Positions 10,903 to 21,028 are shown, numbered from the stretch's first letter. The stretch is DNA of 64,000 nt from Moesziomyces globuligerus (GCA_030849465.1 JARVLF010000020.1:434001-498000), one strand, 5' to 3'. Numbers and translations are program-made. Notes: a model not told the origin generated them from the sequence alone.

Positions 10903-11970
10903 ATGGCCCCCAAGATGGAACCGACACCTCCGTCGTCCCGATCATCTTCCACCACCTCGGCCGAGCCATCTCAGATACCTCCGTCCCAAGCTTCCGGTCA
11001 GAGTTCGCCGACCTCGCAAAGCATGTCGGATACGAGATCCACGCCCATCCGCAAACGCGCTACCGTCCCTACACATTCCAGGCTCAGTCGCCCCTTCCGC
11101 TCTCCAATCAAGCCAGACCAGATCCGGGAAAGACTCAGTCCCGCCCCGACGGCCAGCGGGTCGAAAGCCGAACCAAGCCTCCCCTCACCACCAGAATCGT
11201 CGAGAGGGGCATCGTCATCCTCTGCGGCGGTCAGGAAGCAACGTCAGGCGCTCGAGTCTAGGCTACTGCTGCTGCAACAGGCCAACAAATGTCTGCGCGA
11301 GGACTCGCTCACGACGCTGCCCGACGAGATTGCGCGCTGGCGCGAAGCAGGCCAGCTGGCTGCGCGGGACCTTTGGAAGATGACGGGCGCCGACGGTGGC
11401 GATTGGACGGCTCTCGAAGCCGCATCGGCCCGCGAAGATCACGCACTCGAAGACTCGCCGCCGCTTTCGTCGTCCAATCCTCTGAAGCGCAAAGCTCACG
11501 ATCTTGCCGAACCACCAAATCCGCTTCTTCTTCCGGGCAGGAAGCGCATTGGCTCACCCGGTGCAGAAGAACAGGCTGCTGCTTTACGCTCGGTGGACGA
11601 TACAAGCTATCGAGTCGGTGAGAGCCGCTCAGGCGAAGGATTCGACAGCCAAGGTGCCGAGTCGGAAGTCTCGTTACCAGACCTTTCCGAGCTTCTGCGT
11701 CGTTCCCGGTCGGCAGTCGGAGCCGGGCGCAGCACGAGTCAGTCTGACAGCCAGATCAGCAGCCGGCTCGGAACATATTCGGCGCCAGCAGCGGTAGGCT
11801 CGATCTCTCTGCCTAGTGCTGGCCTGGGCATCGAAAGCAAGTGGAACATCGGCAGCATGCTCGACATGCTCGGCGCCGACAAGTCCACGCTCGGCTGGAG
11901 TGTCGACGAAGAGGAATTCACCGATTCGACACCTGTCGATGCCTCACAAAGCACTCACACCAGACCATAG
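10903..11970 (+). CDS. Sfr1/Mei5-like DNA recombination-repair accessory protein
   Basis: The start is the first ATG (10903, context GCAGCT-ATG-GCC) and the product has 355 residues. Residues 1-62 are Ser/Thr/Pro-rich. A short RPFRSPIK motif at 63-70 resembles the conserved N-terminal motif of Sfr1/Mei5 proteins. Residues about 110-160 form a coiled coil followed by LPDEIARWREAGQLAARDLW, which matches the family pattern of a Trp-Arg-x-Ala helix. Near the C terminus IGSMLDMLGADKSTLGW resembles the closing Mei5/Dds20 motif. In yeasts this protein partners Swi5 and stimulates Rad51 and Dmc1 strand exchange in the nucleus. The assignment rests on three short motifs in the expected order and should be checked with a profile search. 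Confidence 0.6.
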   Translation: MAPKMEPTPPSSRSSSTTSAEPSQIPPSQASGQSSPTSQSMSDTRSTPIRKRATVPTHSRLSRPFRSPIKPDQIRERLSPAPTASGSKAEPSLPSPPESSRGASSSSAAVRKQRQALESRLLLLQQANKCLREDSLTTLPDEIARWREAGQLAARDLWKMTGADGGDWTALEAASAREDHALEDSPPLSSSNPLKRKAHDLAEPPNPLLLPGRKRIGSPGAEEQAAALRSVDDTSYRVGESRSGEGFDSQGAESEVSLPDLSELLRRSRSAVGAGRSTSQSDSQISSRLGTYSAPAAVGSISLPSAGLGIESKWNIGSMLDMLGADKSTLGWSVDEEEFTDSTPVDASQSTHTRP

Positions 11971-12167
11971 CCACAATGGATATCATCAAGGCTGTATCGT
12001 GCACGAACAATCGCGCGGGTGCCCGCGTGTATGAAGAAAAGAATGTTCAAAGGACAAAGACAGAGCACCAGCGATGAGCTGTTCGGTCAAGCATCTACAC
12101 GAAACGAGAGTCGACATGAGTGGTGGCGGATACGCGGCCGCGTCATGCTTCAGTGCTGAGCGAGCCT

Positions 12168-12707
12168 TCAGCAGAACTGGACGTTCCAGGTGGTGAAGGT
12201 CGGTGGGCAGCTGTGGTTGGGCTTGGTGGTGCGTTGCCCGACCCTCTTAGCGGCCAGGAGGCCACTGTTAACCTTGTATGCATCCGCGCAGTCCTTGGAG
12301 CTGCAGATTGCCGCCTGGCAGTAGTTCTGGCTCTGTCGGCCGAGGAGCTGGAGGTACATGCCCACGTTGAAGCCGTCGGCGACCGAGATGTCGTAGTCGC
12401 CCGTGGCGAGGTCGAATTCGCCCTGCGTGGCGCCCTTGCCTGTCACCACGTCGGCCTGTCGCAAGGGCGAGAAAACCTTTCCGCGGTAGGTGTCCGAGTA
12501 AAACGAGTAGGATCTGGACTTTCCGGACGGAATGACTGCCCACTCCGACTTGCCCGGAAGCGGCGGCGAGAAGATAGGCGCAAACTCGTGCTTGCACTTG
12601 TTGGTCACGGTGAAGGTGATCTTGGAGCTGCGGGGCGCGACCGAAGCGGCGGCTGCGGCGGCGGCGAGCGTGCCCAGCGCAAGGAGGGTGCGGATGATGG
12701 CCACCAT
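12168..12707 (-). CDS. Small secreted thaumatin-like protein
   Basis: Single exon, 179 residues, ATG at the complement of 12705-12707. Residues 1-21 are a clear signal peptide with a Leu/Ala-rich core. The mature part follows the thaumatin layout: ITFTVTNKCKHEF at the start, a GEFDL...YDISVADGFNVGM block like the thaumatin strand before the REDDD cleft, and a C-terminal CPPTFTTWNVQFC ending in cysteine. The mature chain has six cysteines, against ten in small and sixteen in full-size thaumatin-like proteins, so at most three disulfides form. Predicted location is extracellular or cell wall. Family members include osmotin-like and glucan-binding proteins; the substrate here is unknown. A TATA-like element lies about 130 bp upstream, consistent with a regulated gene. 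Separated from the Sfr1-like gene (convergent) by about 200 bp. Confidence 0.72.
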   Translation of the reverse strand: MVAIIRTLLALGTLAAAAAAASVAPRSSKITFTVTNKCKHEFAPIFSPPLPGKSEWAVIPSGKSRSYSFYSDTYRGKVFSPLRQADVVTGKGATQGEFDLATGDYDISVADGFNVGMYLQLLGRQSQNYCQAAICSSKDCADAYKVNSGLLAAKRVGQRTTKPNHSCPPTFTTWNVQFC

Positions 12708-12833
12708 GACTGGATGCTGGTGATGCAGACTGGATGGCTATGTGCTGGAGCGGAAAGAAGGTGGTCGTTTGTGTCTGGAGAGAGTGAGTCTTGATGGACG
12801 ATGCGATGCACCTCTGTCTCCGAGACCGGCCTC

Positions 12834-12839
12834 TATATA
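12834..12839 (-). promoter_or_regulatory. TATA-like box of the thaumatin-like gene
   Basis: On the minus strand the sequence reads TATATAG in a GC-rich background, about 130 bp upstream of the ATG of the secreted thaumatin-like gene. Position and isolation suit a TATA element, but no transcript data are available. Confidence 0.45.
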
Positions 12840-13282
12840 CATTTCGCCTCTCTCGGCGCATCGCCCGCGGCTGCGACACTCGGGCTGCACCGCAGTTGCA
12901 AGGGGCTCCTTCTCGTCGAGGCGGCGAAGTGCGAACGGGGCGTGTACTGTATGCTTCGAGAGCGGCTCGGTTCGAGCTCCGCTCGACCTGCAGCGAAGCG
13001 AAGCTCCCTTCTGATCCATCCGGTGTAAGCGGCCAAGACCGAACCGGAATCTCTTCCAGAGCGCCGCGGAACGATCCGAACGCCGTCCATCACGCTCCTC
13101 GCTCAAGCTCACGGAAGTTGGCGAGAGCAGTCTCTGCGCTCCTCGGACCGAGCAGAGGCAAGTCCATTTACGCTCAAGCCTCGTCACATTTGGATGCGGC
13201 TCATCCGGGCCGCTGGGCAGCTGCGGATGGCAACCTGGAGATCGGCGTGCAGCGAGACACGGGAGGAGTCGACGCCACTGCA

Positions 13283-13284
<2 letters not shown>

Positions 13285-13340
<56 letters not shown>
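13285..13340 (+). repeat. (CAGG)14 tetranucleotide microsatellite
   Basis: Fourteen perfect CAGG units, followed by a degenerate CAAGCAGG continuation. The frame-shifting unit length and lack of an ATG-led frame argue against coding. Open frames crossing it give poly-Cys-Leu-Pro-Ala or Arg-Gln-Ala-Gly repeats, as expected of an artefact. Confidence 0.93.
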
Positions 13341-15079
13341 CAAGCAGGCACGTCACGGCCCGGCAATGAGCGAGATCCACCTGGCGCAGAGCGTAGCGGC
13401 CATGCGAAGCGTGCGGCGCTGATGCGAGACGGACTCGAACGGGCAAAGTGACGCCGAGGCTGGCTTGGCAGAACGCACCTCTAGCCACTAGGCACCTTGA
13501 GCACCGGTACTTGCGGCTTCGCTTACAACCATCGCGAGACATTGACGATCATCCGCAGCAACGGCTACCTCATCGCAGCCTTTTTGCCGCGCCTCGGCGC
13601 CCTCGCGCTGCTCGAAGCGGACATGGCCGTCCAGCGATTGGCTGGTTCGGAAGAAGACCGCGCACGCCTGCGCTATCAAGCTTTGATGATTCTGCCGCTC
13701 GGCTCGGATCACAATGGACGAGCAAGCTTCTTCATTCGGCCAAAGGGGGGAAGCCGATGCCCTTACGCCGAGCAAGGGCCAAGCTCAGCCGCCAGTGGCC
13801 AAGGTTAGCCTTACCGGAAAAGGCTTGGGATCGCTGCTCAGCGGTGCGAAGCGAAGTCGTGGGCGCCGAAATCATGCAAGTCGCGGTCGGATGTCAAAAA
13901 GTACCTGCAGAGCCGAGTCGAACCTGGCGGCTGGCCGCTGCGTGCGGCTGAGCTGCAGAGTGGTGTAATTTAATGGCACAAGGGAGCTGGTGGGGGGATT
14001 TTTTTTTTCTTTTCTCAGGCGTCTGTCTGCATTCGGAGATGTGGACCCACGAGATGCACCGCGTCGGTGCAACTGGCAGGCAGTCGCGTCTCGCGTTGAG
14101 TCAGTCAGTCTTGCTTGGGCGTCGCTAGGCTGCCTGGCTGCATGGATGCAACCAGGCCCGCCCTGCTCCTCGTCTGCAGGGGCGCGGGACAGCAGCATCG
14201 GCTTCACCGAGCCACAACGTGTGCAGTGCAGGGCAGGCCATGAACTCCTGCCCAGCGCTTTCCACGAGGCGACGAGCTGCACGAATGCGAAGGCGAGGGG
14301 CTGGCTGGCTGGTCGCTTCTCGGCCCTTGCCGTCGCTCAAGGTTTCGCATCGGGCTGGTTGCGTCACCCACAGTGCCGAAAGCACCTCTTTCGGTAGCCT
14401 AGGCATTGCCGTTGTAGGCCTTAGGCAGACAACGAAACGTCGGATCCCAGCCGACGATCCTGGTTCAGCATGTGCGCATTGATCCAAGAGCCAGAACGCT
14501 TCAACACGGCGTCGAAGTCGGAGTGGAGTGTCCACGGTTTGATCGCGAGTCGGCACCTTCCGCGGTTCAGCGAAAGCCTAAAGCGAGTATCATTGCCACA
14601 GACGCCGCGATCCCGAGTCGCTCGCAAGTATCTTTCGAGCAGCAACTTGGTTCAGGGATGCGCAACATCCGACGGATGCCGGCAGGTGTGTGCCTATCAC
14701 TCGAGGGTAGAGAGCGTCGTGGGCTTGAGCTGCGGTTCCTTGTCTGAGTGTTAGACCTCGGCTGCGACTTGCGGTGACGCTGCCCGACACGTCTCGGTCG
14801 TGCGGACGCGTCGCAAAAATGTCAGAGCGCGGCGGCAAGCGGCAGGGAGTGTTGGTCGATACTTTGTCGCCCTCCATCAGCATCACTCACGACTGGCATC
14901 CATCGCAGATTGGCCGGCCCCTCGTGCAGTCCTACTCGCACTTCACCTCCAACATCCGCCCTTGCTGGCACTGATCGTGACCGAGCCAAAACTTCCCGAC
15001 ACTTTGTTCCCGACCAGCCTCGACTCTTACAGGCACTTTCCAGCTCGGCTTGCCTTCCGCCTCGTCGATCCTCAGAAAG

Positions 15080-16287
15080 ATGACGCAATCGCCCCTCGAC
15101 GCATTGCTGGCCACCTTCGACCGCCACATCGATCAAAAAGCCGCAGCAGCGCAGCGTCTCGCCGCGTCATCATCAGCCGGTCCGTCGTCGCTCGCTGCGA
15201 AGCGCGATGAAGTGCGAAACCTCATCACAGGATCCTCCCTCTCGAGCGATGGCGCTTCCATCTCTGCATCGGCGAAGCTTTCGCCACTGGAGCGAGCCAT
15301 CTACTACGAGGTCGAAGGGCGGAGGCATAAGCTGGAGAGAAAGCAGAAGGAGCTCGAGTTCTGGGAGGCGTACCAGAACGGGCTTGCGGACAAGCCGACC
15401 AAAATGCCGACGAGCACGTCTGCACTCGAGGCGCAGATCGCCAAGAAGCGCGCGCGGCTGACAGAGTTGGAGGCGGAGGGCAAGCTGCGCGTCGAGACGA
15501 CACGAGCTCTCGAGTCGAGCGCCGTCATTCAGCGCGTGCTCTCGACCACATCGCCCGCACCATCCGATGGCAAGGAAGAAGAGCCGAAGAAAGAGTCGCA
15601 TTATGCATCGACCCGCGAGCTGCTCGACCAGAGAGACGACCAAGCGCTGGCGTTCCTCAAGATCTTCAACGAGACGCGCGCCATCAAGGAGGAGAGGATG
15701 AAGGTCAAGGAGGAGATCCGAGGTATGTCTTCTTGCTCCTCGCAAGAGTCGCTGTGGTAGCTCGAGATGCAGTGTGGCTGACTTCGAACTGGATTCGTGG
15801 CAGGACAACGAACGGAGACGCTGCGGTTGCTGGAAAACATCAAGACGGTCAAGGCCGACATCCGACATCGTCAGCTGCATCCTGGTGGATCGAGGTCGGC
15901 GGCGGATTCGGATGCATCGCAGGACGCGGGAAACGCGGCAGTGCTGCAGAAGGTGCAGCAGATGCAGCGCGAAATCAACGAGGCACGCTCCAAGAAGGAG
16001 CTCGTCAAGGGCATTCTGCGAGTAAGTTGAGCCGAATGCGTCCTTTCAGAAAGAGCTTTACTAACTCGGTTTGGAACGACGCGCAACAGGGACTCATTCT
16101 GGAATCAGGGCGCGACTGGACCAAGAGCGCGTCTACACGTGCCCTCATGCTGTCGCTCGACGACGAAGACGATGCCTCGGACGATGCGTTCAGCGACGAG
16201 GAAGAGGCGCAAGAAGAGCTAGGGGATGAAGACGAAGAGCTCGACGCCGACGAAGATGAGGGGATCGAGGATCTCGACGAAGAGTAG
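15080..16287 (+). CDS. CENP-H-like inner kinetochore protein (3 exons)
   Basis: Exons 15080-15722, 15804-16021 and 16090-16287 give 352 residues. Introns are 81 and 68 nt, with GTATGT and GTAAGT donors and CAG acceptors, and the frame is kept. An open frame extends upstream to a TTG; the first ATG at 15080 (GAAAG-ATG) is taken. The protein is largely helical: charged coiled coil at about 80-230, then AGxNAAVLQKVQQMQREINEA, and a motif LVKGILRGLILESGRDW near residue 290. That last motif matches the C-terminal signature of centromere protein H (Fta3/Mcm16), a subunit of the constitutive centromere network. A strongly acidic tail of about 45 residues follows. The coiled coil is not informative alone, so the call depends on the C-terminal motif and helical layout. 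Confidence 0.5.
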
Positions 16288-18037
16288 ACTTCCGAATCAT
16301 GATACCAACGTGCTCACAGCTACACCTAGGATTTGCTGTTGCGTGCTAGTTTGCGTCCAAGAGCGTATGTTGTGGCATATGCAGGGCTGAAAGGTGTCTT
16401 ACGTTGCATTGAAGCGCGTCAGCGGGCTTGGCAAGGGTCATCGGTTCGGGTTCTCGCCTCAGGCACCGATGGGGACTGACAGTTGGGAATGTCAACAGGA
16501 TGCACGGGCAAAGGAGTGACGACTCACTGGCACCACGCACTCGCGTGTTCGCGGGTTGAAAGGGACTGAAAGGGACTGAAAGGCAGGCTGGCGGGTGTGC
16601 CAAGCCGGGGGCAACGGCCGCGATGGCGAGCTAGCGGAGGGCCAAGAAAGGGGGCCGAGCGCTCGGCAAACTGCAGATCGGCATCACCTCCACACCAAGA
16701 CCTCTCAGCCGACAACGAGGTACTCTTTTGCACTGTGGGGTGACGCCCATCTTGGCAACGCCATCCCTGCAGTCGCCTTGCTGGTGGCTCGTTTGCTGGC
16801 TTGCTCCTGCCGATCTCCCACCTGCGCCACTGCAAGAGACGAGCTTTATTTTTCGAGGCTCGACCTGCCGATGGAGTAAGCGGCGCAGGTGGCTGACTGC
16901 CCTCACTGCCCTCAGCCACCGTGTTGCTCCACATTCCTGCTGGCATGAAGTGGCTCGACAAACACTTCAGTCGATCAGATGCAAGCTGCAGGCTGCGGAC
17001 CATCTGAATCGACCCACAATGGGACGCTGCACCACATCGAGATGCGCGTCGACGCTAGGCCAAAGCCAGATCGGATCAGCTTCCGTATCAAGGCACACTC
17101 AGGGTTGGCAGTGCCGAGAGCGGTGGCGAGTAGTGCGTGTGTGTGTGAGTGTGTGGTGCGCTTTGGATTTTTGGATGCAATTTATGTTTGAAAGTCGAGC
17201 AGAGGTGTCATGCGAGTTGGGCCGGCGCGGCACACTGCCCCTCTCGACTGTGGCTCGAGTTGCTCTGATGGCTCGAGCTGTACCCCGTGTTTCAGGTGCT
17301 TGGCTGATGCTGTGGCAGATGTCGTGGCAGCGTGGAGCCATCAGCCGCTGCGCCTGGTCGTGCTGTGCTGTGTTGTGCTGTGCTGCCTTGGTTGGAATTT
17401 TGAGCCCATGCATGTTACAGCTCCCGGCTGCGTTGACCGCTGCAGCTTTGTGAATTTTCGGTGCAGGCCGACTCAGCTGCGCTGGTGCCCAAGCCGGTTC
17501 GATTCTAACACAGCCAAACCTCGGGGAGGCGCAGAGCCCAAACTGCGCTAATTTGCCCTCCCCTCGCTCGGCGCCCTCTCGGCAGTCTGAGTGCAGCTCT
17601 CTCTGCGCTGCTCACCAGTCACGCTCAGCAAGCACGCTCAGCAAGGCCTGTTGCTGATCCGTATCGTTGCGGGCTTGGCACACCTCCATCTTGGGTCACC
17701 ACCTCCATCCGCTGGCAACTCGTGCATAGCTACCCGCACCATCTGCCGCTCATTTCCTGACGCTCCACCGTCCAATCTACACAAGCTCGAGTGGCGGATT
17801 TGGCTTCTTCACCTCATCACCCTTCACTTCAGAGCCAACACATCCGACGAAACAGAACCTCGACCTCTCAGCCTCCGAGTCGACAAAGCTGGTCGCTCAC
17901 AGCAGCGGGCTCACTTCGACTCTCCTCCGAGATTTCAATTGAAGATCTTGGCCGTGCTCTACGACAAGACTCCTTCGACAGCTTGTTCGCCGCCCGATAC
18001 TTAGCTGGAAACCTCGCCGCACAGGACATGCTCGACC
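16288..18037. promoter_or_regulatory. 1.75-kb intergenic region upstream of the PIP5-kinase gene
   Basis: Lies between the CENP-H-like gene and the PIP5-kinase gene, both plus strand. It holds a tandem GGGACTGAAA duplication near 16562-16581, a TG-rich run near 17140 and a GCTGT-rich run near 17365. Open frames here begin with GTG or lack homology. The last part is pyrimidine-rich and is probably the PIP5-kinase leader, with a short upstream ORF at 18028-18057. Confidence 0.5.
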
Positions 18038-18057
18038 ATGTTGATACACCCCTCTGA
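18028..18057 (+). promoter_or_regulatory. Upstream ORF overlapping the PIP5-kinase start
   Basis: A nine-codon reading frame starts at an ATG ten bases before the PIP5-kinase ATG and ends with TGA inside the main coding region, so ribosomes using it would pass the main start. Both ATGs have a purine at -3. A role in translational control is inference. Confidence 0.45.
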
Positions 18058-21028
18058 AGCAGAAACGCTCAACTCGATTCGGCTGGCGCTCGAGCGCGAG
18101 GAGCAGCAGATTCGCGTCAACGACAGCACCGGCGAAGTCTACGATATCACCATCTCCAGGTCTGCTCCCTACGCTTCGCCCGTCGTATCACGCTCCGTCA
18201 CTCCCAGCAACGCCAACGACCCTTCCCTCACCAGCATCAACGGCCACGGCGCCAGCACCCTTTCCGGCCACCGCATCCTTCGCTTGCCACAGCTGGTAAG
18301 CAAGCGTGCTCACGGCAACCATCACAGCCTTCAGCAGCCCGCCGTCCTCGAAGCCCCATCCACCACCGATCACGAGGCAGGACAGAGTCGGTCTCGCCAA
18401 AACATCCCAGCCGATGAAAATGGCGCGACCGTCTCCACGTCAGCTGGTGGTGTGGTAGCAAATCATGATTCCGCACTCAAATCGCAGTCCAGCTTCACCG
18501 CACCGACTCGCCACCATCCCTTCCTGAGCGAACTTCCTCCCTCGCCGCCCCTCGAAGCCGACTATGTTTCCGGCCACGATTCTCGCAACGGACTCATGAG
18601 CACTGTCGCCAACGGCTCCTCGTACGTTTCCGCTTACCCTGCCAACGGCGCGTCTGTACCGACTACGTCAGCGCAGCCGCACATCGATACCGCTTCAGGT
18701 TCTCCCTTGCAGACCAAGGCTCCTGTTGCTCGTCGCGCCTACACTGCCGACTCCACCAACATAATCGGTATCTCTCCCACTTCCAAGGGCCCAGCACCTT
18801 CCGCACTCGTCGATGAACCCGCGCAGCTCGATTCAGAAAAGGTCCTCGCAAACAACCAGCCTCAGCATCAGCAAAAGACGGGCAACAACGCCTACCGCAT
18901 GCCGTTGAACCGGAAGCAGCGCCAGAACGAGTCCAACGCTTCCACCGCTAGTACGACCTATCGCACGGCTTCCTCTCACGGTGGTCCGTCTGATGAAGAG
19001 GAGGACGATGCTTCCATCACGCAGCGACGTCACGCTTCTTACGGCTCGGCCGCGTCCCACCTAACAATCGGTGCTAGCACCACTGGAGCAGCTCCCGCCA
19101 TCCGACTCACTCATGACGCCTCTCCCTATCAGCACGATTTGGCGCAAACCGCCGAAGCCGGCGCTTCACAGAGTCAAGCGAGGTCGGATCAGCCAGGACC
19201 ACCTAATGGCATCCCGCCACGTCAGCACATGGCCCGTCGCAACACCACCGGCTCGTCATTACAGGGCAGGAGCTCGCAATCCGGCACCAGCCTGTCGCAG
19301 TCGATTCGACGATCCAGTCGAGACCGCGACCCCAACCATCACTCGGCTGGCAACGCCTGGGAAACGGATGCGCCTAATTCGCCTACGATGGCCGAGGCTG
19401 CTGCGCATGCCCTCCGTACCGGTGATGCAGCTTTCGACGAAGAGGCTGCCAAGCACGCCGAGCAGCTGCGCAGGGATCGTCGCTACAAGGAGCAGAGGGC
19501 GCGAGACGCGGCCGCCGAGGGCGCCGTCGGGGACAAGGAGGGCGCCAGCGCGGGCGGAGTCGTCGGTGCCTTGACACGGTCCAAGACCGGTCGTGACTGG
19601 CTCAACGTCAACCCGAAGGACCGGGAGCGCGTGGATCGAGAACGCGAGCGCGAGGACGATGCCGAGCCCAAGGTGCTCGTCGGCAACCTGATCGGCGAAG
19701 GCCATGCCAACTACGTGCTCATGTACAACATGCTCACCGGCATCCGCATCGGCGTGTCGAGATGTCAGGCCAAGATGAAGCGTCCTCTGTGCGACGCCGA
19801 CTTCACCGCCAAGCACAAGTTCACCTTTGACATCATCGGCCGAGAGCTCACGCCCACAGCCAAGTACGACTTCAAGTTCAAGGACTACGCGCCCTGGGTC
19901 TTCCGAGAGCTGCGCGAGCACTTCCACCTGGATGCCGCCGACTACCTGCTCTCGCTCACGTCCAAGTACATTCTCAGCGAGCTGGGCTCGCCGGGTAAGA
20001 GCGGATCGTTCTTCTACTTTTCGCGTGACTATCGCTTCATCATCAAGACGATCCGTCACCAGGAGCACAAGTTCCTCCTGCGTATCCTCAAGGACTACCA
20101 CGAGCATGTCAAGGCGAATCCGCACACGCTGCTGAGCCGCTTCTACGGTCTGCATCGTGTCAAGCTGCCGCACGGCCGCAAGATCCACTTTGTTATCATG
20201 AACAACCTCTTCCCCCCACACCGCGACATCCACGAGACTTACGACCTCAAGGGTTCGTCGATCGGACGCGAGTATCCGGAAGAGAAGGCGGCGGCCAAGT
20301 CGGGCGCGGTGCTCAAAGATCTCAACTGGCTCAAGCGCGGGCGCGAGATCGAGTTGGGTCCCGAAAAACGAGCGCTGTTCGAGGCGCAGCTGCGCAGCGA
20401 CGTGGCACTGCTGCAAAGGCTCAACATCATGGACTACTCGCTGCTCATTGGACTGCACGACATCCGTCGTGGCAACAAGGATAACCTGCGACAGGACAAC
20501 CTGCGCGTCTTCCAGCCAGAGACCAAGGAGCTCAAGCGCCAGCCGACGCAGATCAAGCGTCCAGGCGCCGGCGAGCAGGACGTCTCGGCGCTGCGACAGG
20601 CTGTGCGACGCTCGGATCCAAAGGCGCTCAATGCACAGCAGGGATCCAAGCTGCCGGACCGCGACGTGAGCGAGCGACGCCACTTCCTCTTCTACCAGGA
20701 CGAGGGCGGCTTCCGCTCGACCGACGAGAACAACCAGCCGGGCGACATGATCTACTACCTGGGCGTCATCGATCTGTTCACGCCCTACACGTCGGTGAAG
20801 CGCGGCGAAACCCTCTGGAAGGGCCTGACGCAGAACAGGCACATGATCAGCTCGGTGCCGCCAAAGGAGTACGGCCAGCGCTTCTTCGACTTCCTGTGCA
20901 GCGTCGTCGCGGGCGGCGACAAGAGCCGCCGTCCCAAGATGTGGGGCTTCTCGGAGAAGCAGGCAGCTAAGGCGGACAAGGACGCCTCCCAGAACGAAAA
21001 TCAGAAGAAGGGCGCCAAGTCGTCTTGA
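18038..21028 (+). CDS. MSS4: Phosphatidylinositol-4-phosphate 5-kinase
   Basis: Single exon, 996 residues. Residues 1-540 are Ser/Pro-rich, basic and probably disordered, as in fungal Mss4. The catalytic domain begins near 550 (NYVLMYNMLTGIRIGVSRCQ). It contains the glycine-rich loop GKSGSFFYFSRDYRF with lysine in FIIKTI (about 654-671), the DLKGSSIGR motif near 736, MDYSLLIGLHD near 798, and the specificity region YYLGVIDLFTPYTSVKR near 907. It phosphorylates PI4P to PI(4,5)P2 at the plasma membrane, which controls actin organisation and endocytosis. The chosen ATG (18038) has A at -3. The kinase domain is complete and the call is secure. Confidence 0.95.
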   Translation: MLIHPSEAETLNSIRLALEREEQQIRVNDSTGEVYDITISRSAPYASPVVSRSVTPSNANDPSLTSINGHGASTLSGHRILRLPQLVSKRAHGNHHSLQQPAVLEAPSTTDHEAGQSRSRQNIPADENGATVSTSAGGVVANHDSALKSQSSFTAPTRHHPFLSELPPSPPLEADYVSGHDSRNGLMSTVANGSSYVSAYPANGASVPTTSAQPHIDTASGSPLQTKAPVARRAYTADSTNIIGISPTSKGPAPSALVDEPAQLDSEKVLANNQPQHQQKTGNNAYRMPLNRKQRQNESNASTASTTYRTASSHGGPSDEEEDDASITQRRHASYGSAASHLTIGASTTGAAPAIRLTHDASPYQHDLAQTAEAGASQSQARSDQPGPPNGIPPRQHMARRNTTGSSLQGRSSQSGTSLSQSIRRSSRDRDPNHHSAGNAWETDAPNSPTMAEAAAHALRTGDAAFDEEAAKHAEQLRRDRRYKEQRARDAAAEGAVGDKEGASAGGVVGALTRSKTGRDWLNVNPKDRERVDREREREDDAEPKVLVGNLIGEGHANYVLMYNMLTGIRIGVSRCQAKMKRPLCDADFTAKHKFTFDIIGRELTPTAKYDFKFKDYAPWVFRELREHFHLDAADYLLSLTSKYILSELGSPGKSGSFFYFSRDYRFIIKTIRHQEHKFLLRILKDYHEHVKANPHTLLSRFYGLHRVKLPHGRKIHFVIMNNLFPPHRDIHETYDLKGSSIGREYPEEKAAAKSGAVLKDLNWLKRGREIELGPEKRALFEAQLRSDVALLQRLNIMDYSLLIGLHDIRRGNKDNLRQDNLRVFQPETKELKRQPTQIKRPGAGEQDVSALRQAVRRSDPKALNAQQGSKLPDRDVSERRHFLFYQDEGGFRSTDENNQPGDMIYYLGVIDLFTPYTSVKRGETLWKGLTQNRHMISSVPPKEYGQRFFDFLCSVVAGGDKSRRPKMWGFSEKQAAKADKDASQNENQKKGAKSS

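Larger units (their letters stand above)
12708..15079. other. Gene-poor 2.4-kb intergenic stretch
   Basis: It separates the divergent thaumatin-like and CENP-H-like genes. It holds the TATA-like element, a (CAGG)14 microsatellite and a T10 run near 14000. One protein-like open frame (13497-13808) starts with TTG and has its first ATG at 13624; see findings. I found no transposase or reverse transcriptase fragment, no terminal repeats and no convincing tRNA. Confidence 0.5.

Noticed and set aside
13381..13500. Possible tRNA on the minus strand (GTTCGAGTCC B-box-like sequence near 13440)
   Set aside because: The T-stem does not pair (GCCCG against CCGTC), the D-stem is poor and no anticodon stem forms.
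13184..13542. Frames reading through the (CAGG) repeat as Cys-Leu-Pro-Ala or Arg-Gln-Ala-Gly repeats
   Set aside because: Artefacts of a tetranucleotide microsatellite read in several frames.
17485..17520. Possible tRNA (GGTTCGATTCT near 17495)
   Set aside because: The flanking bases do not form a T-stem and no A box or acceptor stem lies at the right distance.
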